DNA of 64,000 bases from Ruminococcus sp. (lineage in GTDB: Bacteria > Bacillota > Clostridia > Oscillospirales > Ruminococcaceae). Within the stretch, counting starts at the first letter, position 1, and the number at the start of each line of letters is the position of its first letter. The translations under genes and the position numbers were made by a program. The notes below the pieces were generated by a model. The model was not told the DNA's origin. It worked only from the letters and a program-made list of their open reading frames with translations, and made no database searches. Location: assembly GCA_017542475.1 (NCBI GenBank), contig JAFXXD010000041.1, positions 1-64,000 of the forward strand, written 5' to 3'. Positions 50,348-59,549 of this stretch are shown here, in pieces.

Positions 50348-52570
50348 ATGAAAAAACACAACAAGACGCTTGTATGCGCTTTTGCGGCGGCTCTTGCCGT
50401 GCTTGCCGCAGCTCCCGCAGCAGCTCACGCCGCGGAGGGAGACCCTATTGCGACTGCTCCCGTGACAACGACCGCAGCGGCTGCGGTGACTACCACGACG
50501 ACATCAGCGGTAACAACTACTGCGACTTCTTCCGCAGCGACCACGACGACAGCAGCGGCAGCAACGACTGCGACGGCTTCGGCAGCTGCCACTGCTTCCG
50601 CCTCGTCAACGTCCGAGGTGACGACCTCTGCAACTACTGCGGCAACCACTGCCGCTGAGACTACGAGCTCCGAAACTACGACAGCCATTACCTATACCAC
50701 AGGCTGGCAGACCGAGAGCGCGGGGAAGATATTCTACTGCGGCGAAGACGGCAAGAACGTCACGGGAGAGCAGGAGATAGACGGCGATGTCTACCTCTTC
50801 GCGAAGAACGGCGTGCTCAAGACGGGCTGGCGCACGGTCGGCGGAAAGCGCCGCTACTATGACCGCAAGACGGGCAAGCCCGTATACGGCTGGCTCGAAT
50901 ACTGCGGCAGGAAATACTACCTCACCAAGGAGGACGGCAAGATCACGGGGCTTTTCACCGATAAGGACGGAAAGCAGTACCGCTTCTCCGATACGGGTGC
51001 GCTCATTGCCGAGGCGGGCTTCTTCAAGGAGGGCGACAGCTTCTTCTACGGCAAGGACGACGGCACGCTCGCTACGGGCAAGACCGAGATAGAAGGCTTC
51101 CCGTACATATTCGATGAGGACGGCAAGGAGCTCACGGGCTGGCAGGAGATAGACGGCAAGTCCTATTACTACTACCCCGAGACAGGCAAGGCTGCCGAGG
51201 GGCTTTCCAAGATCGAGGATAAATTCTACTTCTTCACCGCCGAGGACGGCATGATCACGGGCGTTATCGAGATAGGCGGAGTTCCGCACGTTTTCGGTGA
51301 AGACGGCGTTATGAAGCTGGGCAGAGTGTCTGTTACAGGCAAGGGCAAATACTACTTCTACGACGATTCGAGCTTCGCGAAGGGTCTGTGCACCATCGAC
51401 GGCAAGAACTACGTCTTCGGTGAGGACGGCGTTCTCGCGGAGGAGCTCGGGCTCACCACCGTTGACGGCGACACCTACTACCACGACGAGAACGGTATCG
51501 CGATAAACGGCAGACAGAAGGTAAACGGCGACTTCTACTACTTCGGCGATGACTACAAGATGTTCAAGGGTATGATAACGCTCGACGGCAAGACCTACTA
51601 CTTCGGCACGGACGGCAAGCGTGCGACGGGTCTGATAGACTACAGGGGCGATACCTACTACTTCGACGAGGAGACCGCCGAGATGAAGACGGGACGCCTC
51701 AAGATAGACGGCGAGAAGTATTACTTCGCCGAGAACGGCAGAATGACGAAGTCGAGCTGGGCTGAGATAGACGGCAAGATGTACTACTTCTGCGACGACG
51801 GCAAAATGGCTTCGGGCATCACCGAGATAGACGGCGATAAATACTGCTTCAGCTCTGAGACGGGACAGTACGTAACGGGACGCCTTATAGTTGACGGCAA
51901 GAAGTATTACTTCGGCGAGGACGGCAAGATGCAGTTCGGTATGCAGGAGATAGACGGCACGAAGTATTACTTCGGCGAGGACGGCGTTATGCACACGGGC
52001 TGGCTGGAGTACGAGGGCAATAAGTATTACTTCTACCCCGATAACGGCGCTATGGCGAGAAATGTCGTGGTCGATGACCTCAACCTCCTCAACGACGGTA
52101 CGGCTGCTCCGCTCGTGGATTCGCAGCTCCGTGCGAAGGAGATACTCAAGACCTCGGGTACTACGGCTCACGGCATATACACCTATGTCTGCAACAACAA
52201 GAAGTACCAGTATATGGAGAATACAAGGTCTCTTGAAAACATACAGAACGTCGGCTGGTCGTACTTTGCGACATATATGATGGACAACCGCTACGGCGTG
52301 TGCTACTACCTTGCGGCTATCACCGATATCCTCTTCAAGCAGGCAGGATATCAGACAAGGATAGTCTACGGTACGGGCAGAGCTACGAGCGACCATTACT
52401 GGAATCAGGTGCTGATAAACGGTCAGTGGCTCAACTACGATACCACCAACGGCTTTGAGGGCGTGACGGAAGCCTACCTGAAAACGCCCAATCAGGTCAA
52501 CAGCAACGGCTACGGCAACACGGGTATCGGATATACCATCAAGGCTTACGTAATTACAAGGTATTATTAA
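50348..52570 (+). CDS. Secreted wall-binding-repeat protein with transglutaminase-like domain
   Basis: 740 residues. Signal peptide 1-28; Thr/Ala/Ser-rich region to ~115; about 20 copies of a ~20-residue choline-binding/cell-wall-binding repeat (pattern G-W-x-x-I-D-G-K-x-Y-Y-F-x-x-D-G-x-M-x-T-G; about 119-580); C-terminal transglutaminase-like cysteine protease fold (about 600-740) with the expected triad Cys652 (YGVCYYLA), His683 (SDHYWNQV) and Asp698 (LNYDTTNG). It probably binds a wall polymer by the repeats and acts on a surface peptide or amide. First gene of a five-gene operon for surface modification. Confidence 0.9.
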   Translation: MKKHNKTLVCAFAAALAVLAAAPAAAHAAEGDPIATAPVTTTAAAAVTTTTTSAVTTTATSSAATTTTAAAATTATASAAATASASSTSEVTTSATTAATTAAETTSSETTTAITYTTGWQTESAGKIFYCGEDGKNVTGEQEIDGDVYLFAKNGVLKTGWRTVGGKRRYYDRKTGKPVYGWLEYCGRKYYLTKEDGKITGLFTDKDGKQYRFSDTGALIAEAGFFKEGDSFFYGKDDGTLATGKTEIEGFPYIFDEDGKELTGWQEIDGKSYYYYPETGKAAEGLSKIEDKFYFFTAEDGMITGVIEIGGVPHVFGEDGVMKLGRVSVTGKGKYYFYDDSSFAKGLCTIDGKNYVFGEDGVLAEELGLTTVDGDTYYHDENGIAINGRQKVNGDFYYFGDDYKMFKGMITLDGKTYYFGTDGKRATGLIDYRGDTYYFDEETAEMKTGRLKIDGEKYYFAENGRMTKSSWAEIDGKMYYFCDDGKMASGITEIDGDKYCFSSETGQYVTGRLIVDGKKYYFGEDGKMQFGMQEIDGTKYYFGEDGVMHTGWLEYEGNKYYFYPDNGAMARNVVVDDLNLLNDGTAAPLVDSQLRAKEILKTSGTTAHGIYTYVCNNKKYQYMENTRSLENIQNVGWSYFATYMMDNRYGVCYYLAAITDILFKQAGYQTRIVYGTGRATSDHYWNQVLINGQWLNYDTTNGFEGVTEAYLKTPNQVNSNGYGNTGIGYTIKAYVITRYY

Positions 52571-52589
52571 TGAGAGGATAAGGATAAAT

Positions 52590-53321
52590 ATGAAGAAGGA
52601 AATAATTGCTATCGCAGCGATAGCGATAATCAGCGGAATGACACTCGCTTCGTGCGGACGCGAGGTCGATCAGGATTCAGTATCTGTGGCTCTGCCGAAG
52701 GTAACAGTTGCCTCGGACGAGAAGGCAACGACAACTACGGGCACAGGCACTACGACCACGGGCTCGAAGACCACGGCTACCACCACTTCGGGCACGGGCT
52801 CGTCAACAACGACCACCACTACCGAGACCGACGAGGAGGATAAGGATACAGAGACTACCACGACTACAGCCACAACAAAGGAAGATGATACTCCCGCTAC
52901 AGAGCCCACAGAGGCTCCCGCTGCTCAGACACTGAACAAGACCTCATTCGGCACGGGCGACCTCGGTCAGTCACTGACATCAATACTGAGCAATCCCGAT
53001 ATCCCCGAGAATGTGCCTGCCTGCATACCGAAGGGCGACGAAGGCGGCGCGGTATACAGATACAAGTACGGCTCTGACTTAGTCTTTGACTGCTATTCAA
53101 GCGGCGGAGTAAAATACATCGCAAACATATACATATACAGCTCAAGCTATTCGCTCGATAGCGGAATAACGGTCGGCTCTTCAAAGGATGACGTTACCGC
53201 TGCCTACGGCGAGCCTTCCGATGGCGGCGGCAATTATATGCTGTATTCACTCGGTGACAAGGAATTGTATTTCGGCATGAGCGGCGACTCCGTTTCCTAC
53301 ATTCAGATCAATTACATCTAA
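52590..53321 (+). CDS. Lipoprotein with Thr-rich linker, unknown function
   Basis: 243 residues. Lipobox LASC (Cys22), a long Thr/Gly/Glu linker (about 45-115), and a C-terminal soluble domain (about 120-243) containing YRYKYGSDLVFDCYSSGG, ISKS-like GSSKDDVTAAYGEPSDGGGNYMLYSLGDKELYFGMSGDSVSYIQI, a SmpA/BamE- or copper-amine-oxidase-like small beta fold in feel. No catalytic motif seen. Sits 19 bases after the transglutaminase-like gene in the same operon. Confidence 0.75.
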   Translation: MKKEIIAIAAIAIISGMTLASCGREVDQDSVSVALPKVTVASDEKATTTTGTGTTTTGSKTTATTTSGTGSSTTTTTTETDEEDKDTETTTTTATTKEDDTPATEPTEAPAAQTLNKTSFGTGDLGQSLTSILSNPDIPENVPACIPKGDEGGAVYRYKYGSDLVFDCYSSGGVKYIANIYIYSSSYSLDSGITVGSSKDDVTAAYGEPSDGGGNYMLYSLGDKELYFGMSGDSVSYIQINYI

Positions 53322-53335
53322 GGGGAGGAGCAGGC

Positions 53336-54739
53336 TTGGTATTCAGCAGTCCCGTATTCCTGTTCGTTTTCCTTACGGCGGTATACATACTATACCGCAT
53401 AATTCCCACAATGACCGCGAAGAACGTGCTGCTGCTCGTTTTCAGCATCGCGTTCTACGCCTACGGCGAGCCGAAGGCAGTAGTTCTGATGATAATATCC
53501 ATCATTATGAACTACCTGTTCGGGCTTGCTATGAAAAAAGAGAACAAAGCGCGTAAGGCGGCTCTTGCAGCCGCCGTTGCTGCGAATCTCGTAATGCTCG
53601 GCATATTCAAGTATGCGGGCTTCTCGGCGGAAACGCTCAATATGCTGCCCTTCGTGAAGCTCACCGTACCGCATATCGCCCTGCCGATAGGCATTTCGTT
53701 CTACACCTTTCAGGCGATGTCCTACGTCATAGATTCGTATAAAGACCCGCACTACATCCAGAAGAACCCGTACAAGCTCGCGCTGTACATCACGTTCTTC
53801 CCGCAGCTTATCGCAGGTCCTATCGTCAAGTATTACGACATTGCCGACCAGATAGACAACCGCAAGGGCTCGCCCGAGCAGACCGCTCAGGGCATAAGGC
53901 GCTTTATCACGGGTCTGTCGAAGAAGCTCTTCATCGCGAACACCATGGCTCTCGCGGCGGATTACGTCTACGGACTTGACACCGCCGAGCTGTCAGTGCC
54001 GCTCGCGTGGCTGGGAGCAGTATCCTACCTCTTCCAGATATACTTCGATTTCAGCGGCTACAGCGATATGGCGATAGGTCTGGGTGCGATGTTCGGCTTT
54101 AAGTTCCGCGAGAACTTCAACTACCCCTACATTTCCCAGAGTATGCAGGAGTTCTGGCGCAGGTGGCACATATCCGTGTCTACGTGGTTCAAGGAGTACC
54201 TGTACATCCCGCTCGGCGGCAACCGCAAGGGCAGGGTGAGGACGGCGCTGAACAAGCTTGCCGTGTTCTTCTGCACGGGTCTGTGGCACGGCGCAAGCCT
54301 CAACTTCATCGTATGGGGACTCATCAACGGCGGCTTTATGATGCTCGAATCCTACGGCATTCTCAAGCCCGCGAAGTGGCTGCGACCTTTCAGACACGTA
54401 TATGCGGTCGCGGTGACGATACTCGCATTCGTATTCTTCCGCGCGGACGACCTCCCGACGGCGTGCCGCTTCATCGGGCATATGTTCGTACCTGCGGGCA
54501 GCAGCGCGAAGACAGCGATGTTCCTGTCGCAGCTCTCGCCGATGTATCTGCTGATGCTGGCGGCGGCGGTGGTATTCTCCGCTCCCGTGATACCAGCTCT
54601 TGCGAAGAAGACGCAGAGCTCGAAGCGCGCGGGCGTATGCGAGGTCTGTTCATATGCGGTGACGGCTGTGCTGTTCCTGCTGTGTGCGGTGACGCTTTCA
54701 TCGGCTTCCTACAACCCGTTCATCTATTTCAGATTCTAA
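53336..54739 (+). CDS. MBOAT-family polysaccharide O-acyltransferase (AlgI/DltB-like)
   Basis: Integral membrane enzyme that passes acyl (usually acetyl) groups across the membrane for extracellular polysaccharide modification. 467 residues, about 10-12 helices; FSSPVFLFVFLTAVYILYRI opening, FFPQLIAGPIVKY, the MBOAT region EFWRRWHISVSTWFKEYLYIPLGGNRKG, and the invariant catalytic His in GLWHGASLNFIVWG. Begins with TTG at 53336 behind GGGGAGGAG. Works with the AlgJ/AlgX-like protein encoded next. Confidence 0.93.
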   Translation: MVFSSPVFLFVFLTAVYILYRIIPTMTAKNVLLLVFSIAFYAYGEPKAVVLMIISIIMNYLFGLAMKKENKARKAALAAAVAANLVMLGIFKYAGFSAETLNMLPFVKLTVPHIALPIGISFYTFQAMSYVIDSYKDPHYIQKNPYKLALYITFFPQLIAGPIVKYYDIADQIDNRKGSPEQTAQGIRRFITGLSKKLFIANTMALAADYVYGLDTAELSVPLAWLGAVSYLFQIYFDFSGYSDMAIGLGAMFGFKFRENFNYPYISQSMQEFWRRWHISVSTWFKEYLYIPLGGNRKGRVRTALNKLAVFFCTGLWHGASLNFIVWGLINGGFMMLESYGILKPAKWLRPFRHVYAVAVTILAFVFFRADDLPTACRFIGHMFVPAGSSAKTAMFLSQLSPMYLLMLAAAVVFSAPVIPALAKKTQSSKRAGVCEVCSYAVTAVLFLLCAVTLSSASYNPFIYFRF

Positions 54740-54751
54740 AGGAGGCGCACG

Positions 54752-56161
54752 ATGAAGAAAAATACACTTTACAGGCTTTATTCGGGCGCTTTCATCGGGC
54801 TGTGCCTCGTGCCGACGGTGCTGATGCCGTTCGTTAAAGGCGACGAATCAAAGGAAAAACGCGCTCTTGCGGAGCTCCCCAAGCTGAAGACGGCTGAGGG
54901 CGGGCTCAACATAAACTATTTGTCCGACCTCGGGGACTACTTCTCCGAGCACTTTGCCTTCCGTCAGCAGCTCGTAACTGCCGACGGACGCATAAAGACC
55001 GCACTGACGGCTACCTCGCCGAATACCGACGTCATCGACGGTACGGACGGCTGGCTGTACTACGCTCAGACGGTCGATGACTACCTCAACATCAACACCC
55101 TGAATGAGCGGCAGATAAGCGGCATCTGCCACGACCTGCGGCTCGTCAGTGACTACTGCGGGCAGAACGGAAAAACGTTCATATTCACGTCCGTGCCGAA
55201 CAAGAACTCGCTCTATCCCGAGCATATGCCGCTGAACTACGTCCCCGCGGACGCCGACGGCAACTACGAGCTCATCTCGGCGGGACTGGCAGGTGAGAGC
55301 TTCTACCTCGATATGAAGGCGGCTCTTGCTGACACGGGTTCGAGCATACCGCTCTACCACGCGACCGACACCCACTGGAACAACCTCGGCGCATATGCGG
55401 GACACTGCGCTATAATGGGCGCTCTCGGCAGGGACGTTTGTCCCGCCGAAAACTGGACGCTCGAGCCTAACGGGCGTCTCGGCGACCTTGCCGCGATGAT
55501 ATATCCCTCCGAGGACGCTAAAGACACGCAGGTCAACAGCGACTGCGAGTTCACCTATCAGTATCAGGGACGCTTCAAATCGTTCGACGATATCACGATA
55601 GATACCGTCTGCGAGGGCGGCGAGGGTACGCTGCTGATGTATCGCGACTCCTTCGGCGAGGCGATACTCCCGTATATGGCGGAGATGTTCGCGAGCGCCG
55701 AGTTCTCGCGCATCACGCCCTACCGCTTTGACGAGGCGGCGCTCGAAATGGGCGATACTATCATAGTCGAGCTCGTCGAGCGCAATCTCCCGAGACTGGC
55801 GGAGACAGCTCCGATAATGCCTGCTCCCGAGGTCAGTGAGGAAACTGCCTTCTTCACCCCGTCTGTCTATGGCGGCGAGGTATCCGCGTATATCGGGCGA
55901 AACGGCTCGTACACCCTTATCACGGGTGCTCTCCCCGAGAGCTTCTTCAGCGGCGATGACGCGAGTGTCTACCTGACTATAAACGGCACAACATATGAAG
56001 CCTTCCGCGCAAGCGAATACTCCGACTGCGGAAACGGCTTCTCGGTATATATCCCCGCGGATACCGAGCTCGACAGCATCGAGATATTCACTCAGTGCTC
56101 CGACGGACGCGCAGTCTCAGTCGAAGTGCCCGCGGATAAACTCATCAGAAAGGAACAGTAA
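54752..56161 (+). CDS. AlgJ/AlgX-like SGNH acetyltransferase partner (DHHW family)
   Basis: 469 residues, one N-terminal membrane anchor (about 10-28), rest outside. SGNH-like features: DGTDGWLYY, catalytic Asp-x-His in DTHWNNLGAYAGH, and the Ser-bearing MYRDSFGEAI. Likely receives acyl groups from the MBOAT protein and transfers them to a surface glycan. C-terminal ~120 residues (from about 370) are a separate beta-rich domain. AAAGGAGG precedes the ATG. The next gene begins 2 bases after its stop. Confidence 0.87.
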   Translation: MKKNTLYRLYSGAFIGLCLVPTVLMPFVKGDESKEKRALAELPKLKTAEGGLNINYLSDLGDYFSEHFAFRQQLVTADGRIKTALTATSPNTDVIDGTDGWLYYAQTVDDYLNINTLNERQISGICHDLRLVSDYCGQNGKTFIFTSVPNKNSLYPEHMPLNYVPADADGNYELISAGLAGESFYLDMKAALADTGSSIPLYHATDTHWNNLGAYAGHCAIMGALGRDVCPAENWTLEPNGRLGDLAAMIYPSEDAKDTQVNSDCEFTYQYQGRFKSFDDITIDTVCEGGEGTLLMYRDSFGEAILPYMAEMFASAEFSRITPYRFDEAALEMGDTIIVELVERNLPRLAETAPIMPAPEVSEETAFFTPSVYGGEVSAYIGRNGSYTLITGALPESFFSGDDASVYLTINGTTYEAFRASEYSDCGNGFSVYIPADTELDSIEIFTQCSDGRAVSVEVPADKLIRKEQ

Positions 56162-56163
56162 CA

Positions 56164-56880
56164 ATGATACAGAAAAAACTGCTTTCAGCTTCAATGGCAG
56201 CCGCAGTGCTGGCTGTAATGCCCGCTGTTAACGCATTTGCGGCAGAGACTCCCGTTTTCCCCGAATTCAACGAGAACGACGTGAACGGCAGAGTCATCGT
56301 CACTCTCCCCGAGGGACTGGCAGCGAAGGTGAGCATTACCTTCGATTCTCCCGAGGGCAAGGCTGAGCCGTACTATCTCACCGACCTCGCAGAGAATACG
56401 TCCGCGACCTTCGACATCGAGGGCAGGGACTACACACTGGACGACTACCGTATTTACAACCTGACCGTTGCTCCCGAGGGTGTGAGCGTTGCTCCCTATT
56501 CTGTGAGCTTTACCATTCCCGACGGCGACGAGACTCCCGACAGCTTCAAGGAGTTAAAGTATACCTTCCTTGTTGACGACATTGTTTCCGAGAAGGACTG
56601 GGATGCTTCACTCGACGGGAATGAGCATACTGTCACCTACCATATCCCTCCGTTTGCTCTCGGAGACGTGAACGAGGACGGAAAGGTAGATGCGAAGGAC
56701 GCCTCGCGCGTGCTTATGCACTATTCGGCAGTATCTACGGGAGCTGAGGGCGTACTGACCGATGCTCAGAAGAAAGCGGCGAACGTCAACGGCGACGACA
56801 AGATAGACGCCAAGGACGCCTCACGCATACTCGTTTACTATTCCGCAGCCTCAACGGGCGGAACTCCCACATGGGACTGA
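56164..56880 (+). CDS. Small secreted protein with C-terminal dockerin
   Basis: 238 residues: signal peptide 1-26 (cut after AFAA), a beta-rich domain without family assignment (about 30-165: NGRVIVTLPEGLAAKVSITFDS...), then directly a dockerin (about 170-232) with calcium loops DVNEDGKVDAKDAS and NVNGDDKIDAKDAS. No Thr linker. The recognition residues match the SGNH dockerin protein at 2.5-4.1 kb. Last gene of the five-gene surface operon, starting two bases after the AlgX-like gene, so its product may couple cellulosome components to the modified surface. Confidence 0.85.
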   Translation: MIQKKLLSASMAAAVLAVMPAVNAFAAETPVFPEFNENDVNGRVIVTLPEGLAAKVSITFDSPEGKAEPYYLTDLAENTSATFDIEGRDYTLDDYRIYNLTVAPEGVSVAPYSVSFTIPDGDETPDSFKELKYTFLVDDIVSEKDWDASLDGNEHTVTYHIPPFALGDVNEDGKVDAKDASRVLMHYSAVSTGAEGVLTDAQKKAANVNGDDKIDAKDASRILVYYSAASTGGTPTWD

Positions 56881-56895
56881 TATTTCATAAACGAC

Positions 56896-56929
56896 AAGAG
56901 CGCCACTCCAACGAGTGACGCTCTTTTTT
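56896..56929. terminator. Bidirectional terminator between convergent operons
   Basis: Stem AAGAGCGCCACTC / GAGTGACGCTCTT with loop CAAC and T-run; mirrored A-run serves the leftward operon. Confidence 0.8.
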
Positions 56930-56932
56930 GGT

Positions 56933-58774
56933 TCAGCACGCCCAGAATCTATACATACCGAAGTAGACTACCGCAAGTATCACGAGCACATTTGCCGCGA
57001 TGTTGACGCCGCAGCGGAGCTTCGCACACTTGTCCGGATTCTTGGACAGGATACCGCCGACGGAAGCCGCAGCTGCTGCCACGCAAACTGCCACGCAGAC
57101 GATATTGAGCGTTCCCGCGCCGATACCGACAGCCTTTGGGAGCCCGTAGGTCTCCTCTCTGCCCGCGTAGGCTATCATCACGACTGCCGCCGCCGCTGAC
57201 AGGAGCTTTATGAGCTGTCCCGCGGTCTGAGCCGCGCCTGCTGCCGTGAGGGTGTGTCTGCCCGCGCGGACAAGCTTCAGCTTGTACAGCAGCACGAACA
57301 CCGCGCCTATCGCTATCATAAAGTATGCCGCGAGGAGGCTTATCTCCGCGGGGTAGGCTCTGTCCCTGTCGATCTCCATAGCTCCGAGCATAAAGCCCTC
57401 GGTGCCGTCGGAGCGCTTGCTCTCGCCGAGGAGCATATTTCCGTCGAGCAGGTATACGCCGTCGCCCAAGGATTCGAGGTCGGGGTACATTTTCGCGTTT
57501 ATCGGCTGGAGATAGGACGTGAATTTCATCAGCCCCGCACGCTGAGAGCGCGATACGAGATAATAGCCGCTGAAATCGCGAGTTTCGTTATTGCCGTCGG
57601 AGTATTTCTCATAGTCAGCCTTGCCGAATATCCACTCGGGAACCTGCTGAATAACGAGGTTCGTCGATGTCTCATTCGTGAGCGTGACCAGTCCCACCTT
57701 GGACTCGCGGTCGAACAGCATATCCGAGCGGCAGGCGATAGTCGCGCCGTTGTGACCCATTGTGCGTACCTTGTACTCCGTCACATCAAAGCCGCAGCTC
57801 GACGCGGGAATGTCGGAATCACCGTAGAACAGCGAGCCCGAGAACATCTTCTCCTGCGTCTCCTTATGCTCGAAGAGGGGGGCGTCGTCGCTGACGAAAG
57901 CCTGCGCATAGGTCGCGAGGTCGCGTATCGTGCCCGCTGCCGAGCCCGCAGGGTAGAGGCCGATATAGGATATCTGACTGCCGTCCGATTTGTACTTCGG
58001 AGGTATGGCGTTGAAGGTGTAGGACCTGAGCTTGTCGCGCTGAGTACGCACCCACTCGTTGTCGCTGAAATCGGGAGCTATGGAGGTGTGCTCCATGCCG
58101 AGCTTATCAAAGATGTTTTCGCGGACGTAATCGGCATAGTCCTCGCCCGTTATGCACTCTATGACGTATGCGCCGAGAGCCGCTCCCCAGTTGGAGTAGG
58201 ACGCGACCTCGCCGGGGCGGTTGACCTGTGCGGGCTCGGTAGCCTGCAAAGCCTCCGCGAGGGGCATTATCTTGTCGTGGTCGGGGGTGGATATGGAGTA
58301 GGTCGTCTCGCACCAGCCGCCCGTGTGGTCCATAATGTTCATCATCGTTATGGGCTCATCAAAGCTGAGGTGCTGGAGGAAGCCGTCGGGGAGGTAGTCC
58401 CTGATGTCGGCGTCGAGGTCGAGCCTGCCCTGTTCCCAGAGCTGCATAGCGCTGACCCATATCATAGTCTTGGAGATGCTTCCCCACTCGAATACGGAGT
58501 CCTCGTCGCAGGGAATATGGTTCTCGCGGTCGGTCTCGCCGAAGTAGCCCTCATAGAGGATATCGTCGCCCTGAAATACTATCGCCTCGAAGCCCGCATA
58601 GTATTCGACGCCCGTCTCAAAATTGAGCTCCTCGTCGAATTTGTCCGCAATACTGCTGTATTTCACGCCCGAGGGAAGCCTCTGCTCCTCCTCAGCCGCA
58701 GCCGTCGGGGCGAGAGCTGTTCCTGCCGCAAGCAGTGCGGCTAAGCACGTCGAAGCTATTCTTTTCATTTTCAT
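56933..58774 (-). CDS. Beta-lactamase-like serine hydrolase with C-terminal membrane domain
   Basis: 613 residues. Signal peptide 1-27; class C beta-lactamase/DD-peptidase fold (about 35-400) with nucleophile motif SISK (Ser99-Lys102), YSN in SYSNWGAAL and HNG in MGHNGATI; a second small beta domain (about 405-480), then four or five membrane helices (about 485-610). Probably a D-aminopeptidase, esterase or wall/peptide hydrolase facing outside, rather than a resistance enzyme. ATG at 58774 behind AAGGAGGTG. Last gene of the GntR-ABC operon. Confidence 0.87.
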   Translation of the reverse strand: MKMKRIASTCLAALLAAGTALAPTAAAEEEQRLPSGVKYSSIADKFDEELNFETGVEYYAGFEAIVFQGDDILYEGYFGETDRENHIPCDEDSVFEWGSISKTMIWVSAMQLWEQGRLDLDADIRDYLPDGFLQHLSFDEPITMMNIMDHTGGWCETTYSISTPDHDKIMPLAEALQATEPAQVNRPGEVASYSNWGAALGAYVIECITGEDYADYVRENIFDKLGMEHTSIAPDFSDNEWVRTQRDKLRSYTFNAIPPKYKSDGSQISYIGLYPAGSAAGTIRDLATYAQAFVSDDAPLFEHKETQEKMFSGSLFYGDSDIPASSCGFDVTEYKVRTMGHNGATIACRSDMLFDRESKVGLVTLTNETSTNLVIQQVPEWIFGKADYEKYSDGNNETRDFSGYYLVSRSQRAGLMKFTSYLQPINAKMYPDLESLGDGVYLLDGNMLLGESKRSDGTEGFMLGAMEIDRDRAYPAEISLLAAYFMIAIGAVFVLLYKLKLVRAGRHTLTAAGAAQTAGQLIKLLSAAAAVVMIAYAGREETYGLPKAVGIGAGTLNIVCVAVCVAAAAASVGGILSKNPDKCAKLRCGVNIAANVLVILAVVYFGMYRFWAC

Positions 58775-58787
58775 ATACCGCACCTCC

Positions 58788-59537
58788 TTACAGCTCGCGC
58801 TCTTCGTAGTCGATGACCGAGCACGCCGCCTTGTAGAATACGTAGCCGTAGGCTCCGACTATCGCGAACGCGCACAGCAGAGCTCCGTTGTACGGTACCG
58901 ACAGCGCCGACAGGGTCGTAAACAGCACCTGCAGCGCTGCGTGGAGCGGCTTTACGCTGAGTGTCGATTCAGCGACAAAAACTACTGCCAGTCCTGCCCA
59001 AGCTGCCAATAATATCAGATAAGCCCTGAACATCGAGCCCTTTACGCCCTTTTTTCCCGTTTTGAAGAAGCCGCTAAGCACATTGGCGTTGAATATCAGC
59101 GCGACTGCGAAGAACAGGCAGAGCAACACGCTGAACAGACCGTTGTCGTTCATCTTCATACCCAGCACCTCGGACAGCGAATCGTCGAGGATAAGGCTGA
59201 CACCCAATGCATATCTTATCTTCAGTATTATGAGGGAGAGTGCTCCCACGGCGGTCAGCACCAGCATTACGAGGGCATACCTCGCGATGACTATCTGCTT
59301 TCTTGCCGCGGGAATGACAGCGTAGGTCATCTCGCCCTCGTATGTGTTGTTGAGGTCGATCATAGCCTGCGCCGCGGTGAAGGAAATTGCGAAAAGCAGA
59401 AAATACAGGAAAACAGGCGAGATAAGTCCGAGAACCAGCGACAGCACAGTCACAGCCGCGAACAGCTTCCACAGACTCAGCTTTTTCGCCCTCATGGCGA
59501 TGATGTCGAGCCTCATAAGGTCGATTATACGTTTCAT
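58788..59537 (-). CDS. ABC-2-type transporter permease
   Basis: 249 residues, six hydrophobic helices. LDIIAMRAKKLSLWKLF opening, TYAVIPAARKQIVIARY is typical of the ABC-2 exporters controlled by YtrA-like GntR regulators. Probably pairs with the next permease to form the membrane part of the exporter. Confidence 0.82.
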   Translation of the reverse strand: MKRIIDLMRLDIIAMRAKKLSLWKLFAAVTVLSLVLGLISPVFLYFLLFAISFTAAQAMIDLNNTYEGEMTYAVIPAARKQIVIARYALVMLVLTAVGALSLIILKIRYALGVSLILDDSLSEVLGMKMNDNGLFSVLLCLFFAVALIFNANVLSGFFKTGKKGVKGSMFRAYLILLAAWAGLAVVFVAESTLSVKPLHAALQVLFTTLSALSVPYNGALLCAFAIVGAYGYVFYKAACSVIDYEEREL

Positions 59538-59549
59538 TGAGCCGTCACC

